Notes: a model not told the origin generated them from the letters alone. A DNA stretch of 64,000 nt from Pisolithus tinctorius (GCA_024663395.1 JANFAH010000004.1:2914001-2978000), one strand, 5' to 3'; positions 24,185-36,799 are shown, counted from the stretch's first letter. Translations and numbers: made by a program.

Positions 24185-24640
24185 CGCTCCTGCGGTACAA
24201 GCTGGAGAAGCTGGTGCGCTCTGCGCGGTGGTATGACATAATTTGCGAAGGGCAAAAGAGCTTGGTATGCGAGGATAGTCACTTGTCGGTAATGAATCAT
24301 TGCATCAGATACGTATGAGTGTAAGCTGTAGTAATTCGATGAGACAAGCGACGAGATAGCAATAAGACAAGGACAGCAAAGCGTCAGCAAGAAGACATGA
24401 TTACTACTACTCTACCAGGTATATATATATGCTCATGCCAATAAGAAACAAGCCATGCGAGTATGATTGTTATTGGATATCATGGAATGCCTATTCATGC
24501 GCTGTTGTGACGCTCAGCCAGCAGCCTCCTTCTCGCTAGCAACAGTCTCCTCGTTACCAACAACCCCTTGTCACAGCAATCTTCCCCTTGTGCTCCTCGA
24601 AAAGTTCGTATGCCACCGTGGCATCCTCAAGAAGCGTCTT

Positions 24641-25870
24641 CAATAAGGATTTTTGTCCCTCGAGAAACCGTCACACTTCCAATCCGCATCCTTGAATTCA
24701 AGATTTCGCTGATTCTTGAGACGCTCGATCACAATCTCTTCCACTTATCCCACACTGAAGTGTCGGGAACCAGGAAAACCTTCGTGATCTCTTTAACGTC
24801 CGTCAAGTTTAGCGCGAGGGCGACGAAGACGAGCATGCTAGTGCGAGTCTTGAGAACAAATTTGGTGAGGACCGGTTCCCCGAGGACCTTGCGCAATATT
24901 TCGCGCTGGATTTTCTCCTTGTCAAAGGTCCAGAGCCACAGGTTGTATCCCCAAGAGGTGGCCAAAGAAATGACGAACATCAATTGGCCAAAGAATGAAC
25001 TCTGTGATATGAGGATCAACATCACAAGAGACTGAGTGATGAGAAGGATAGAACAGATCCTCAGGTTTCGGGAAGCATCCTTGGACTCGAAGAGTAAGAA
25101 GAACCTTCCCCGCGTAACCGCATTGACGGCTCCCTCCGCTCCTTTTAACAAAACAATGCCCTCGTCACAACCAAGAATGCCGTCTCCAGGAGGCGAACCA
25201 GGTGCAGGTTCTGGATGGGTGAACTGGAATTTACCGAAACCGATCACCGTAGATGCAAATCCGTTGGCAATGATACCAAATAAAATGATGGCGAAGCCGT
25301 ACCAGTCGCGGTACGCAGCGGAGAGGGCACAGGTAGAGACGCTGACGAGAATCGGTATGCTGGCAAAGAAGACGACGTAGGGTCTGGGGGACTGGACCTT
25401 TACATTGGGCTCGGGCGGATCAGGGAGCCTTGCAATAGTAACGCCAAAAGATTGTGTCTTTCTGCCCCCCGCCACGGCAGCTGCTCCTAGTTCTGCGCAT
25501 TCTTTCATCAACAAAGCCGCGATATGACCCGTGTCTTGCATGATAGTTCCAGAATGGACAGCTATAAACTTGGGTCCCTTCCAACCGTTGTACTCGAACA
25601 GCGTTGCCAGATCGGCCTGCACCTCGCCATCATCATATGCAGGGACCGCTGATTGAGCGAGTTGCATGAAGCGTAGACCCATAGTGTATGAACCAGGGAA
25701 TTGTACCACCCCAGCCATGTCTTTCCACCGAAGACGTGAACAGCTGCCATGGACGTAAGGGCCTCTTCGCCACCTAAGAGACCAGCCACTGCGGCGCTAT
25801 TGAGGATGAAATCAACATGTCTGAGCGGAGTGGGACCCGCATCCAATGCTCGAGACCAAATGGCAGGCAT
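24641..25870 (-). CDS. M4: divergent member of the amplified membrane-protein family (two frameshifts)
   Basis: The N-terminal segment opens at 25870 and contains LLGGEEALTSMAAVHVFGG and WLGWYNS. The main ORF (25718-24729) covers the rest of the soluble domain, two helix pairs (IPILVSVSTCALSAA; ICSILLITQSLVMLILI and relatives), the GDGIL and LKGAEGAVNAVTRG loop, and NLWLWTFDKEKIQRE. Two one-base differences from the family frame interrupt it: a G missing from a GGG run near 25697 (GSY box), and one base near 24732 after WDKWK. After the second, the family tail ending KNPY can be read to a stop at 24641. M4 is the only copy not in a duplicated block and the most divergent in sequence. If the indels are assembly errors it is a full-length gene. 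Confidence 0.6.
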
Positions 25871-26549
25871 TAGGTTAACGATGTGCGGATGACAGGTACG
25901 GAGGGAGTGGTGTCCACCTTGAATCTTTAGTCGATCGGCCCCAGCAGAAGTTGGCCTTTATCCCATCGCGCGCTGGCACAAGCCAAGACGGTAACAAGTG
26001 CTGTGTGAGCCCCCACGTGTTGCTGGCCAACTGTGGCGGTATACGTGTGATTGAGTCTTCTCGTAATCCTTGTATAAGTGAAGTAACTTTTCACGCAGGA
26101 AAAAACGTCCCGGTCTAGAGGGCATCAGTGTTGAATGTTCAACTACGAAGGAAGTTGTAACATTGGCACATACTACTAGCACCTGTAGGTAGTTGATCAG
26201 TAAACGTATCACGGATCTTACCGCCATGTGACAGTCCACTCCTGTGCTTGCTGTACAATACTCAACCAAAGCCCCCCAACCACAGCATGTTCTTGACCGC
26301 CAGCTGCTATAATGTCGTCATGGACCAAGAGCGATGCCGTGCAGCACCTTGGTTTCGGAATCGGATTTTACATGCACAGGTCAGAAGTAAACTAGTGTGT
26401 ATGAATGAGCTGTGGGCCCAAAACAAGCGAAATCCGACTTTCTCGACCCAGTACGACATGGATGACTATTTGTTTAGGCCGAAATCGAAACCTAAGTAAA
26501 GCACAAAGTCGAGAAGATAGAAAATTCTGAAGAATGGGAAAGGGACTGG

Positions 26550-28396
26550 CTATATTTCAAATTTGGTTTTCCAAGATTGGCACGGATGTAAATGTTGCCA
26601 TGCTGTTCGGAATGAAAATCTTCTACATCCAAGGTCTAGAGACACGTTCGAACTCCTCACACTCCTCATTATCAGCCTCCAGGTTTCCTTGCGAGCAGTG
26701 CAAACAATCGTCTGATCCAATATGTCAATACATGTGGTTTCCTCCGTGATGATACGCTGAAAATTCACCTGTCCTTGACCAGTTGTTTGGTGGTCTTGAC
26801 GACAAGTCTACTTAACGACACTTCTAAACCATCTCCTGACCTGGGTGCTGCAGTTCGTGAGAGAATTTGCACGGGCATTCAGTCTGTCCACAGAAAGATT
26901 AATTGAAATGTGGATTAGAACACAGAGGAACACGGAGTACACACGCTGCTAACAATGAGTTGGTGTACACTGGAGTAGCATGACATCAGCACCAATCACA
27001 TATGAAAAACTGCCAAGATGCAATGGTAAACTTATAGCCAGACCCGACGATGAAGGATCCCAGCCAAATATCTGCAAATGTTTGCGATGAAGAGTCAAAT
27101 AGAAATTTGTAAAGTGACATACAGACACAGGTGTGACCATGAACTGCAGAGCAGCTTCAGAATTTATTGGGTGATGTTAGATTTAACGTACAGATATGCC
27201 AGAAGCAAGTGCAGATATACTCAAGAGACTTGGTTAAAACGATTGTTATGCTAGTGAGATGTCCCTCACCTGGTTATTATGCCCGTCAGGCAGGTACAGT
27301 CAGCAATCAGCAAGGTATCTGGACCATCCTGGCATTCTCACCTGATGTAGAGAACCATCCGATCTATCACACGTGAAGTTCTTGTGAGACAGGGCCAGCA
27401 TTAGACAGAGTAATTCACATCCTTTCATTGATTACCTACGAAAAGCCCTCATTTGCCTTCAAGTAGTAGCTCATCACACCATGGTTGTCAGCACATGTGA
27501 TGAATAGTGGATACGATAAACCATTGCCAGCCGAAGTGACAAGTTGGCATGATGTGAAATGCTAACCACCAGGGTGAAAAATGAATCATGACAAGAAGGA
27601 ACAGAAGAGGAAGGGCTTTCTTGTGAGAAAGTGTATAGCCTGAACACAAAAAAGGCCTGCTGAACAATGGAAGTTTAATCTGTGGGTTTTGATTCACGAC
27701 TGGATGGTCTACCTGTGTACAGAATGCATAAGTCCGAACACTGTACTAATAGCGGTTATTGCAACACGAGTATTGTGGGCGCTGAGCATAGTCGGTCATC
27801 ACCGTCTGCCACACGCCCAGGAGGAGGAATGCCAAGTGTATTTGGAAGGTCCTTCGAGCTTGGTCAGATGTTGGGTAACAGCATGAATAGTATTCCATAC
27901 ATCTCAAATGCGACCTTGAGCCCGTGGACAGAGCGAGTCGTGGAACTTGAGTCGTTAAACAAACGCATAGGTAACGTACCAGAGTCCTGAGTTTCCAGCT
28001 GTCTTTTGGAAACGCTTACAGTACATAGGTCTGCACCAGTGCACATCCACATAAGATGCCGGAAAGCACGAGCGCAACGAGTAAGGGTCCCAACTGCAAG
28101 ACATATAGTCTGCCATGGATGATCCTCAGTCTATGTCTGTGGAGCCCACAGACATCATCACAATAGTCATGGCCTATAAAGATGTGCCATGGGTTCAGAT
28201 TCCGCAGTGCATGCGCATTAAGTAATAGACTGATGAGCGCTGGCGAGTTGTGTGGGCAGCTACAGCCAGTGTGGCTGGATTGCGGGCCCTGATGCAGGGG
28301 AGAACAGATTTTTACCAGAACCGATAGACAAGCTCTCCTTGCAGTACCTTTTATTTGACTCCTCTTGCAACATTCACATACAATAGCCTGCTTCAT
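26550..28396 (-). pseudogene. DUF6534-like seven-helix membrane protein, decayed copy D1
   Basis: Read on the minus strand, the segment starts with GPLLVALVLSGILCGCALVQTYV near 28070, the first helix of a family that I take to be DUF6534-like. Further on it preserves the exon with the cagccttttttgtgttcagg boundary near 27640, a YYLKANE block near 27440 and a final TIVCTARKETW block at 26700. Each block matches D2 and D3 in order. Frame breaks and small deletions occur in nearly every exon, so this copy is dead. It lies in inverse orientation to D2 and D3, more than 28 kb away. Confidence 0.6.
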
Positions 28397-28834
28397 ACGA
28401 GGAGAAGATGTCAGCCAGGTTCGGTTAATATCATGGCTGCTTGTAATTTATCACCACCCACGATTATAAACTGTACTTGCCGTCCATAGGGTCAATGCTT
28501 TCCGCCCAGTATGGGTACGTCGATGACTCGACCCGCCTCGGTATGAAGGAAAGCATGCATGTATGTAGCTGTGATTTCAATGGGATCGGTGGAGGAATAC
28601 GGTGCTACTAGTTGCCGACCTATGAGTCAGCTGGGGTCAGATGTTCGGTGCGGAGGTAATTCCGGTAATGTTTCCGGACGCCATGTTCAAATTGAACTGA
28701 TCAGTTATTCACATTCATCCTCGTGTGGAAAACTGGTCTGCGTTCGAATGAGTGATCTATGTGAGTTGTTGCAGGGAACAAAGTACTACCGTAAACAGAA
28801 TTCATGGAAGCTAGTGGGATAACCCGTTACGGGC

Positions 28835-30192
28835 CTATGGCATCTTCGAACAGGGAAGAATTTGTTCCCTGTGCAGTTGAAAGCCCTCATACGCATGCTG
28901 GGCATCCCTGAAGAGCGTCTCCAACATCTGCCGCTCCTGGTTCGACAGGGACGAATCGTCCCAGTCCGAGGTATCGAACTTGAGTTTTTCGTGATTCCTA
29001 AGTCGCTTAATGATGGCTGCCTTCCATATTTGCCAGGCCCTGGTGTTTGCAGGAAGAAGGAAATTTATGACCTCTTCGGGATTGTCCAGATCCAAAGCTA
29101 AGAGAACGAATGTCATCATGCTGGTGCGGGTGCCCAGAATGTACTTGGTAAGGTGCGGTTTGTCGAGGACTTTCATCAGAAGATCCCTCTGAACTTTCTC
29201 CTTATCGATGGACCACAGCCATAGGTTGTACAACCAAGAGACTGCCACAGACACCACGAACATGAATTGCCCAAAGAGTGAACTCTGAGGGACCAGGATC
29301 AGCTGTGCGATGGCCTGAATCACAAGAATGATAGAGCACATCCGAATGAGTTTGACGCTCCGGCGAGCGTCTGTGCATTTGAAAAGCAGCGAGAACCTTC
29401 CCCTCGTAACTGCGTTGACAGCTCCCTCTTGGCCTTTCAACAGGACAACCCCATCTTCACATCCTAAGATACCATCCCCCGGAGGCGAGCCTGGCGCTGG
29501 CTCTGGATGCGTAAAGCGGAACGTCCCCGAGCCGATTACAAGGCACGATATGCCGCTGACGATGATGCCGAACAGGATCACAATGAAGGAGAACCAATCG
29601 TGATACCAGCCGCACGCTACACACGTGCCCATGCTGACAAGGATGGGTACGCTAGCGTAGAAAGGAGCACGACGCCTATGCAACGTAGGACATTCCTCAT
29701 GGTGGGGGACGTGATGGAGGTTGGCGATGGTGACGCTGACAGGCTGAGTTTCCCTGCCTTCGATCGGGACGGCGTGCAACTCTGTACACTCCTTCATGAA
29801 TAGAGCAGCCAGATGACTCGTCTCCTGGAAAGTGGTTCCAGAGTGAACAGCTCTGAACTTGGGCCCTTTCTGGCCATGGTACTCGAATAGGGAGGCCAAA
29901 TCGGTCTGTACATGTTCCCGCTTATCTCGGGATAATGAAGGAACAGCCGAACGGGCCAGGCGGCTAAAACGCATCCCCATAATGTAGGACCCAGGGGAGT
30001 TATACCAGCCAAACCATTTCCTCCCTTCGAAGACGTGAACCAGAGCTATGGACGCGACGGCCTCTTCGCCGCCAAGAGACCAGCTACTCCGGTGCTATTC
30101 AAGATAAACCTGGTGTTTTCAAGCGGGGTATAACCAGTGACCATTGCACGCGGCATAGCTTGGATGACGTTGGAGAGCGGGGGAATGTACAT
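28835..30192 (-). CDS. M5: nearly complete member of the amplified membrane-protein family (one frameshift)
   Basis: The start at 30192 (MYIPPLSNVIQAM) is chosen by homology to M3. The frame runs to GVAGLL, then a one-base difference near 30074 (AA where M3 has AAA on the plus strand) shifts it. From there the frame is open to the stop at 28835, through VHVFEGRKWFGWYNSPGSYI, the first helix pair (ASVPILVSMGTCVACGW, FIVILFGIIVSGISCLVIG), the loop with GDGIL and LKGQEGAVNAVTRG, the second helix pair (MCSIILVIQAIAQLILV, FGQFMFVVSVAVSWLYNLWL) and a charged tail with WDDSSL. Apart from the single indel it is full length, about 450 residues. The role is unknown; predicted location is a cellular membrane. 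Confidence 0.7.
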
Positions 30193-30269
30193 GACGGCGA
30201 TATTGAACTGTATGTCACAGAGCACCGACGGCGACGAACCGCTTTCCAAGTTGTTGCGGGACCTTTGCA

Positions 30270-32956
30270 CCTAACGAATGAAGAGAAGACCTACGAAGGA
30301 AGTTTTGATCAGCCTCGAGTATTCAAGGGCCCATTATAAACGCGAGAGGAATCGGTACGCCACTCGATTGGCAAGCGTACTGAATTGTATCCATGTAGTC
30401 AGCCCTCTGCACATTTGGAGACTGATATTCCCACCTATGATGTCCGATAAGGCTAAAATACAACGCTCAACGTAAAGCAGAACAACGGCACCGGATGTCC
30501 GTACGTACCGTGCCCATATACGAAACTCGCTGCATGCCAGGGTAGTAGAGCAGGTGGGCGGAATCTGCTGAAACAAAAGCACTTGATCTTGAGGGCCCCA
30601 TCCAACTTCCTGTTGTTTTGCCATCTCATTCTTTCATCAACATATCGTTGTTAACATCGCCTTGTTGTTTTGCAAGCCAGGCACGGTGATAGTGTGCCTT
30701 CTATTTTCTCGGGCCAATTGAGAAACCGAACAATTGCTTGGCGTAAGGCCATCAGCACGAGACGCATTGATACGGCAGAAGCCATTTATTATCTGGAAAT
30801 GCCAGATGAACCATCACCAGTAAGCCCCTAGGTCAGTCGTCCTGCACAGTTCGAAGTAGCCATCAACGTACGGCGAGAGGCAATAAGTGGCGTCAGCAGA
30901 ATATATGTGCTCTGTCAGGTTTAGCACTGAGGAGAGTTTTATGTTCAGAGGTTCTGGGTCTCCACTACGGAATGTAGTACACATGTGTCATTCCACGGAC
31001 GAGACTGGCTATCACTGTGACCGATCCTCCGGGTGGCTGTCTGTGATGAAACGTCAGATGGCCCATCAAACGAAGACCGCTCACCGCGTGATCAAGCAAT
31101 TTCTTTGTAAGACGCGTGTCATATGCATTCGTACTAGGGCTCGCACGTGTTGGGATCCCTTACCTGATGATACTTTCAGGCTCAGAGACAAGGGAAGAAT
31201 GGTTGGAAGATCCTCAGAAGAGTACCAGTATATTGTACAAGCCTAGCTTGTAGGCCGACGACTTGAATAGAGATAGATAAGCTTTGTCCAACTAAGAGTG
31301 GTCCAAACGTTCCATCGCGTCAAGGAGTCGTCACTCCGTGCGCGCCGCACGTAGCTATACTGATGAGGATGGGCACTGTGAAGTGCATGAACTGAGACCA
31401 CCCTTCAAGTTGGACTGCCCTGCATTGGGTGACGTTGTCGACCATGATGCCCGCAACAAAACGTAAATAGTTCTTGTACAGTAACCTCTTCATCGTCGTA
31501 TTCCCATTTGAACCGGGAGGACGGCCGAACTGAGACCGAGAATGGGGTCGAAAGCGAAGTGCGAAAGCGGATCAAGTACTATCGGGCGCGCGCTAAGGCT
31601 CGTTTCTTACCTTTACCAGCAGGATTGGAATCACACCGCAATAGGATGCAGGTTGTACAAAGACGACGTCAGGAATTTGCAACAAGGCGGCGGGCCCGAC
31701 CCGAGCCACTTCATTTGGAAGGCTGTTCAGTTCTCCTCGCGCAGTCATCATGTAACCTCACCCAACCGTCGTCCAACTTTTACAACGTGATTGGAACTAC
31801 GAGGTACCGGTGAGTTGCCAATAACTGTAACTTCAAGCGATCATCTTAGCTTTTTTTTGTTAATCCCGTGGCTAGGACTTGAACCTTTCGTACGCATGCC
31901 AGCCTCTCAGGCTGATATAATTATATGAGCCAAAAAAAAAGTCGTATGTGATCCGCCAATTATATCTCAAGAAATCATGTCACAGGCGCACGACCTGCAA
32001 CAGCCTTCAGACAGTAGGCTAGATCGCACAGTGGTAAGGTTACTTGCGGTGTCTAGTCATTCTCCTGACTACTGGCGAGTCTCATCATGCCCGCTAACCT
32101 GGGCCTGTGCATGCATTGGCTACTCGCCGGCTTAATAAGATGTGGGGGGAGAGGAGGGGGCATGGCAGGGACACTAGCACCGGTAACTCGACCTACGCAG
32201 ATCCAAGAGTCGAACGAAGACGGTCGTTCCTCCTATCCCACAAGCGTTAGCAGCTCCCAAACCTAACCTGATGACAATCACCGCCTTCCCGGCACGAAAT
32301 AGTTGGCGCCTCCGGAGTGTTCTTCTCGAGTGTTCTTTCAACTAGTCCCGGAGTTTGGGGTAACGCAGCTGGATCCGATGAGTCGGGAAAAGTCGAGCAG
32401 GCGTGGAGTAGGCTGCTCACTCTTGTAACGTACTCAGCCTCGGCTGCCTCCGTGTCTTGCATCGCTAAACGTCCTTTAGTTTTTGATCATCGAGGTAGAA
32501 CCTTGATTTAGGGATTGTTGCCTCACCAAGTCGGGCATCGCAGCGGCCGACTTGGGGAGCCAACAAGCTACAAATCTGAGATTTGCCTCACTCATAACGG
32601 CGGCATTACTTCTCCCCCCCCCAACTGAGGTCCTGCGCTGGTTGCAGGCTGGAACGTCTGTCGTCCTGCTAGGCTACGAGATCACGAACGTCGGACCTCA
32701 ATGTGTATGAGAGTCTGACTGAACCCATCAAGTGGCGAGTCTCGCAGTCGCCGAAACAAGATACCCCGCGGATATCACTCAAGCTGAAGTCAAATTAGTC
32801 ATACGCCTCTAGGGTGCTTCGGCTTGCATTTGAGCTGACTACCAACTTCTTCGGTCGAGCCAGTTGGATCGAGTTTTTTAGTAGAACATCGCGTGATGCT
32901 GAAGGACAAGAGATGCCCAGACTTGTCATTACATATCATCGTTATGTATTATGGAA
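30270..32956. other. Decayed duplicate sequence, no gene seen
   Basis: The first part up to about 31530 is a degraded counterpart of 21650-23050, as seen from shared strings such as gaccgctcaccgcgtgatca. The remainder (31530-32956) has no similarity I can identify within the window apart from the tRNA-like relic at 31869. Short ORFs have no recognisable motif. Confidence 0.4.
31869..31932 (-). pseudogene. tRNA-like relic, possibly of mitochondrial type
   Basis: On the minus strand a 64-nt stretch folds in tRNA style. It has an outer TGGCT/AGCCA stem, an anticodon-like hairpin with stem TCAGC/GCTGG and the 7-base loop CTGAGAG (T33 present; anticodon would be GAG, Leu), and GGTTCAAGTCC at the T-arm position. 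The T-stem pairs only three bases and the D-arm is a plain A/T palindrome, so it would not score as a functional cytosolic tRNA. A run of nine T precedes it and no T-run terminator follows. It may be a relic or a mitochondrial insertion. Confidence 0.25.
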
Positions 32957-33329
32957 ATGTGGTGTCTCGAACAACATTCTTAAGGGCTGCCACTCCAGAC
33001 CACAATGAACAGCAATTTTATTGACAATGACTATACAATGTATGTCATGCTATTGGTCAAGTGCTGGTGTTATGAACGGAAGCAAACGGGGGTCACAGAC
33101 TGATAGATACATGAACAGTTATGTAAGACGATGATGTACACGACCTCGAATTCACGGTATGCATTGCGTTCTAAACGTGTGCGTGCTAGCGGTATCAGTC
33201 CATCAAATCAGGAAAGCAAAATGGCCTAGTGTACGAGGTATGAGCAAGTGTAGCAGAAACAGAGGTATACCGAGACAAGCGGTATCTTAAATGCAGGGGG
33301 AGGTGATAAGCGCATCCCGGTCGTTAGGT

Positions 33330-34661
33330 TCATAAGCTTTTGTAGTCTGACGCCCTGTGGTACCTCTTGAAGCCCGCATAGGCGTCCTGTGCGTCTTGGA
33401 AGAGAGTTCTCAACAGCCGTCTATCTCCATCAGTGAAGCTATCATCGTCCCAGTCGGCCTGGTCAAAGTGGAAGTCTTTAGCGCTTTTGATTCGACTGGT
33501 GATGGCGTCCTTCCACTTCCTCCATGCCTTGGTGTCATTAGGCAGGAGAGAATTCATAATCTTGTCCGCCTCTTCCGCCTGCAAAACAAGAAGAACAAAC
33601 ACCACCATACTGGTGCGGGTGCCAAGTTCGTATTTAGTGAGCTGCGGATTGCGAAGAACGTTCTTCATGAGGATATCTCTCTGGATCTGCTCCTTGTCAA
33701 ACGCGGACAGCCATAGGTTGTACGCCCATGAGACAGCGAGGGACGCAACGAACATCATTTGGCCGAAGAGAGTACCCTGAGGAATGAGAAGCAATTGCGC
33801 GATGAATTGAATCATCAGCAAAACGGAGCACCACCCAATATTCTGGTAATGAGGCTCGCTGTCGAACCGCAAAGAGAACCTGCCACGAGTGATCGAGTTT
33901 ACTGCAGCCTCTTCTCCCCTCAAAATGATAATTTCCTTGTCAGAACAGAGGATACCATCTCCGCGGGGGGATCCTTCTGCAGGTTCAGGGTGTGTGAAGA
34001 GAAACGTCCCGGAGCCGATCACAAGGCAAGATATGCCACTGACGATGATGCCGAGCAGGATCATGGAGAAGGAGAACCAATCGCTAACCAGAAGGCACAT
34101 AACACATGTGATGAAGCTGACTAGAATGGGCACACTGGCGTAGATGGGTGCAAGAGTGCGGAATTGAGCCGGATATTCTTCGAGGCTAGGGATATGACGA
34201 AGTTCAGCAATAGTGACGCCAACGGGTCGTGTCTTCCTGCCCTGCACTTCCAGGCCAGGCATATCTGAGCATTCCTTCATCAACAATGCCGCCAAATGAC
34301 TCGTCTCGTCGATAACAGTTCCGGAGTGCGCAGCTCTGAATTTGGGACCTACCCAGCCATCCAACTCGAAGAGTGTGGCGGGGTCCGCGTGAACACCTGG
34401 GAAGAGACCGTCGAAGAATTTTGACCTGGCAAGTCTGCCATAACGCTGGGCAATCTCATACGAGCCAGGAGAATTGTACCACCCCAACCACTTCCTGTGT
34501 TCGTAGACATGTACGGTGGCCATAGCAGAGACTGCCTCCTCGCCACCGAATACACCAGCGACGCCCGATGTGTCTAAGCTGAAACGGGATTTACCCAGCG
34601 GTGCGTGGAACAGCAGTGACCGGCTGGCGAGAGCAGCGGTAACCTGGGGGATGGAGGGCAT
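33330..34661 (-). CDS. M6: intact member of the amplified membrane-protein family
   Basis: This is the reference copy: 443 residues from the ATG at 34661 (MPSIPQV). The ORF extends further upstream, but homology with M1 supports this start. Residues 1-170 form a soluble domain with FGGEEAVSAMATVHVYEHRK and WLGWYNSPGSY (about 38-68), and GWVGPKFRAAHSGT (102-115). Helices lie at about 171-194, 197-223, 276-295 and 301-319. The loop between the pairs holds GDGIL and LRGEEAAVNSITRGRFSL (234-264). After the last helix come YNLWLSAFDKEQIQRDILM (314-332) and an amphipathic tail with WKDAI and ADWDDDSF. No signal peptide or catalytic motif of a known enzyme is visible. The N-terminal and loop motifs are almost invariant among all seven paralogues, which implies function in those parts. 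The function is unknown. Confidence 0.85.
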   Translation of the reverse strand: MPSIPQVTAALASRSLLFHAPLGKSRFSLDTSGVAGVFGGEEAVSAMATVHVYEHRKWLGWYNSPGSYEIAQRYGRLARSKFFDGLFPGVHADPATLFELDGWVGPKFRAAHSGTVIDETSHLAALLMKECSDMPGLEVQGRKTRPVGVTIAELRHIPSLEEYPAQFRTLAPIYASVPILVSFITCVMCLLVSDWFSFSMILLGIIVSGISCLVIGSGTFLFTHPEPAEGSPRGDGILCSDKEIIILRGEEAAVNSITRGRFSLRFDSEPHYQNIGWCSVLLMIQFIAQLLLIPQGTLFGQMMFVASLAVSWAYNLWLSAFDKEQIQRDILMKNVLRNPQLTKYELGTRTSMVVFVLLVLQAEEADKIMNSLLPNDTKAWRKWKDAITSRIKSAKDFHFDQADWDDDSFTDGDRRLLRTLFQDAQDAYAGFKRYHRASDYKSL

Positions 34662-35491
34662 GTTACCGAGCTGAAGCTGAAGCCCAGAGCCGTGTTTTGA
34701 GGACAAGGGGTATATGGGTGAGAGCGCCGCGAGCCGAAAAAAGTACAAGGGAATAATAACAATTGCGATACCTGGGAAACGCCATCCCTCTGGGGGCCTG
34801 GGTGCATTACAACGTGTGCCGGCAATAATTAATGAAAGGTACATAATGATCGATGGCGGCTCAGCGCTCAGCGCTTATCGGCTACTGCTGCATGTTGGAG
34901 ATCTGAGAATGCCTGGAGAGTGGAGACTGGGTGCTGGAGAATAGGTGAGTCGCTGAATGAATGTGGCCTCAAATGTCGTAGTTTGCGACGTCAGAAAATG
35001 CACTGGCCCTACCGTAGTAAACGTACAATCTAGCATGAAACATTCAATGGAAGGTATTGTTGTGGTTGGCACCCTCCCCTTGAAGTCGCGGCGTCCCGTG
35101 TTAGTGTTCGTTCCGTGCTCACCGCGATTTCTGCTTCATTTCCGGTAGAATACCATCCCTTCGTTCTTTTACGAAAAACTACCCACCAGGCATGAGATTG
35201 AGATGCGAAGCTGCACCTGTAGTACAAAGTATGGTTATTGTATGCTTTGTACAGAACATGGATGTGGGTATACAATTGCTAAGGTAAGTGACAGCAGTAT
35301 GGAACTTGTGGCACGCCAGCATGGATGATGCAGCCAACCTGTGTTGTGAGTGTAAGAAGCCCTAAGATGCATGGACATATCGATGGTAAAGAAGACAGCC
35401 ATAGTAACGCGTGGAACCCAAGACGGTAAAAACGGAATCCAGATAATACAGGGAAATGGGTGGCAGCGATGACGATCCCGAATAGGGAAGG

Positions 35492-36740
35492 TCACTGTGC
35501 CCTGCAGTACTCGAGATATGCCTTGTAAGCTGATTGAGCGTCGCCGTAGAGGGTTCGCCACAGCTTCTCGTCTGACACGGTAGAGGGTCGATGCTGATCA
35601 GGAGGATCGAAATGAAGCTTCTCCTTCTCCATGGTACACAGGCGCTGGGAAATAGTCTCCTTAAACGAGTTCCAGAGCGGTGTGTCGTTGGAGATTAGGT
35701 GGTCAAGAATCAACCTTGGTTCTTCAGGCTTGAGAAGGAGAGTCACGAAGACAGCCATCGAGGTCCGCGTACCGAGAAGGTACCTTTTCATCTTGGGACG
35801 GCGTAGCACACGTGTCATCAACATCGCCCTCTGGATTTTCTCCTTATCCAAGGCAGACAACCACAGGTTGTATGCCCAAGATACAGCAAGGGAAGCAAGG
35901 AACAACGACTGGCCGAAGAGCGATCCCTGTGGAATAAGGAGCAGCTGGCCGACGAACTGGATCATTAAGAGCACTGAACACCACCCGATATTGTCATAAT
36001 GGGGTTCACTGCTGAAAAGCAAAGAAAATTTGCCACGAGTTATGCAGTTAACAGCACCTTCCGGGCCTCTCAACACGGCGATTTCCTTATCGGTACCAAG
36101 GACGCCATCTCCAGGGGGCAGCCATCAGCTGCCTTGGGATGCGTGAAGGTGAGTTTACCAGACCCGATGACCAAGCAAGAAACGCCGCTAGCGATAGTGC
36201 CAAGAAGGATCATGGAGAACGAAAACCAGTCGTGGAAATAGGCGCACGTAACAGAAGTACCGATGCTGACTGTGATCGGGATGAGAGCAACGATGGGGGA
36301 GGCCATATCGAGAGGTTCGGGATACATGTGCTCTTCTGGCACATGATGGAGCTCAGCGACGGTCACGCCTATCTGCTTTGTCTGCCTCCCGGGCACGGCG
36401 TCTGCAGGCAAGTCTGAGCATTCTTTTAAGAATAATGAAGCTAGATGACCAGTCTCATCGAGGACGCTTCCTGAGTGGGCAGCTCTAAACTTGGGACCCT
36501 CCATCCATCTAGCTCGAAGAGAGTAGCAGGGTCTGTGTGAATCCCCGGAAAGATACCGGAAAAAAATCTTGAGTTGGCAAGTAGGCCATACCGTTTGGCG
36601 ACGGTGTACGAGCCGGGGGAGTTGTACCAGCCCAGCCACTTCCTGTGTTCGTAAACGTGTACGGTGGCCATGGTAGCGACTGCCTCCTCGCCACCGAATA
36701 CTCCTGCTACACCCGATGTGTTGAGAGAGAAGTTGGTCAT
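35492..36740 (-). CDS. M7: member of the amplified membrane-protein family (two frameshifts)
   Basis: From the ATG at 36740 (MTNFSLNTSGVAGV) the frame is open through the soluble domain to GWR near 36500. There a one-base difference (CCC where M2 has CCCC on the plus strand) shifts it. The second segment includes GPKFRAAHSGSVLDE and the first helix pair, up to a second one-base difference near 36110. The final segment (36076-35492) has LRGPEGAVNCITRGKFSLLF, the second helix pair and the tail ending LEYCRAQ. The whole reading lines up with M2, which carries neither of these two indels but is broken elsewhere. M7 is thus either a young pseudogene or an intact gene hidden by assembly indels. Confidence 0.6.
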
Positions 36741-36799
36741 AGCGGATGGATAGGCAGCTGAGGGCTCTGAGTCCTTCGCTGTGAGATGATGGGGTGCTG

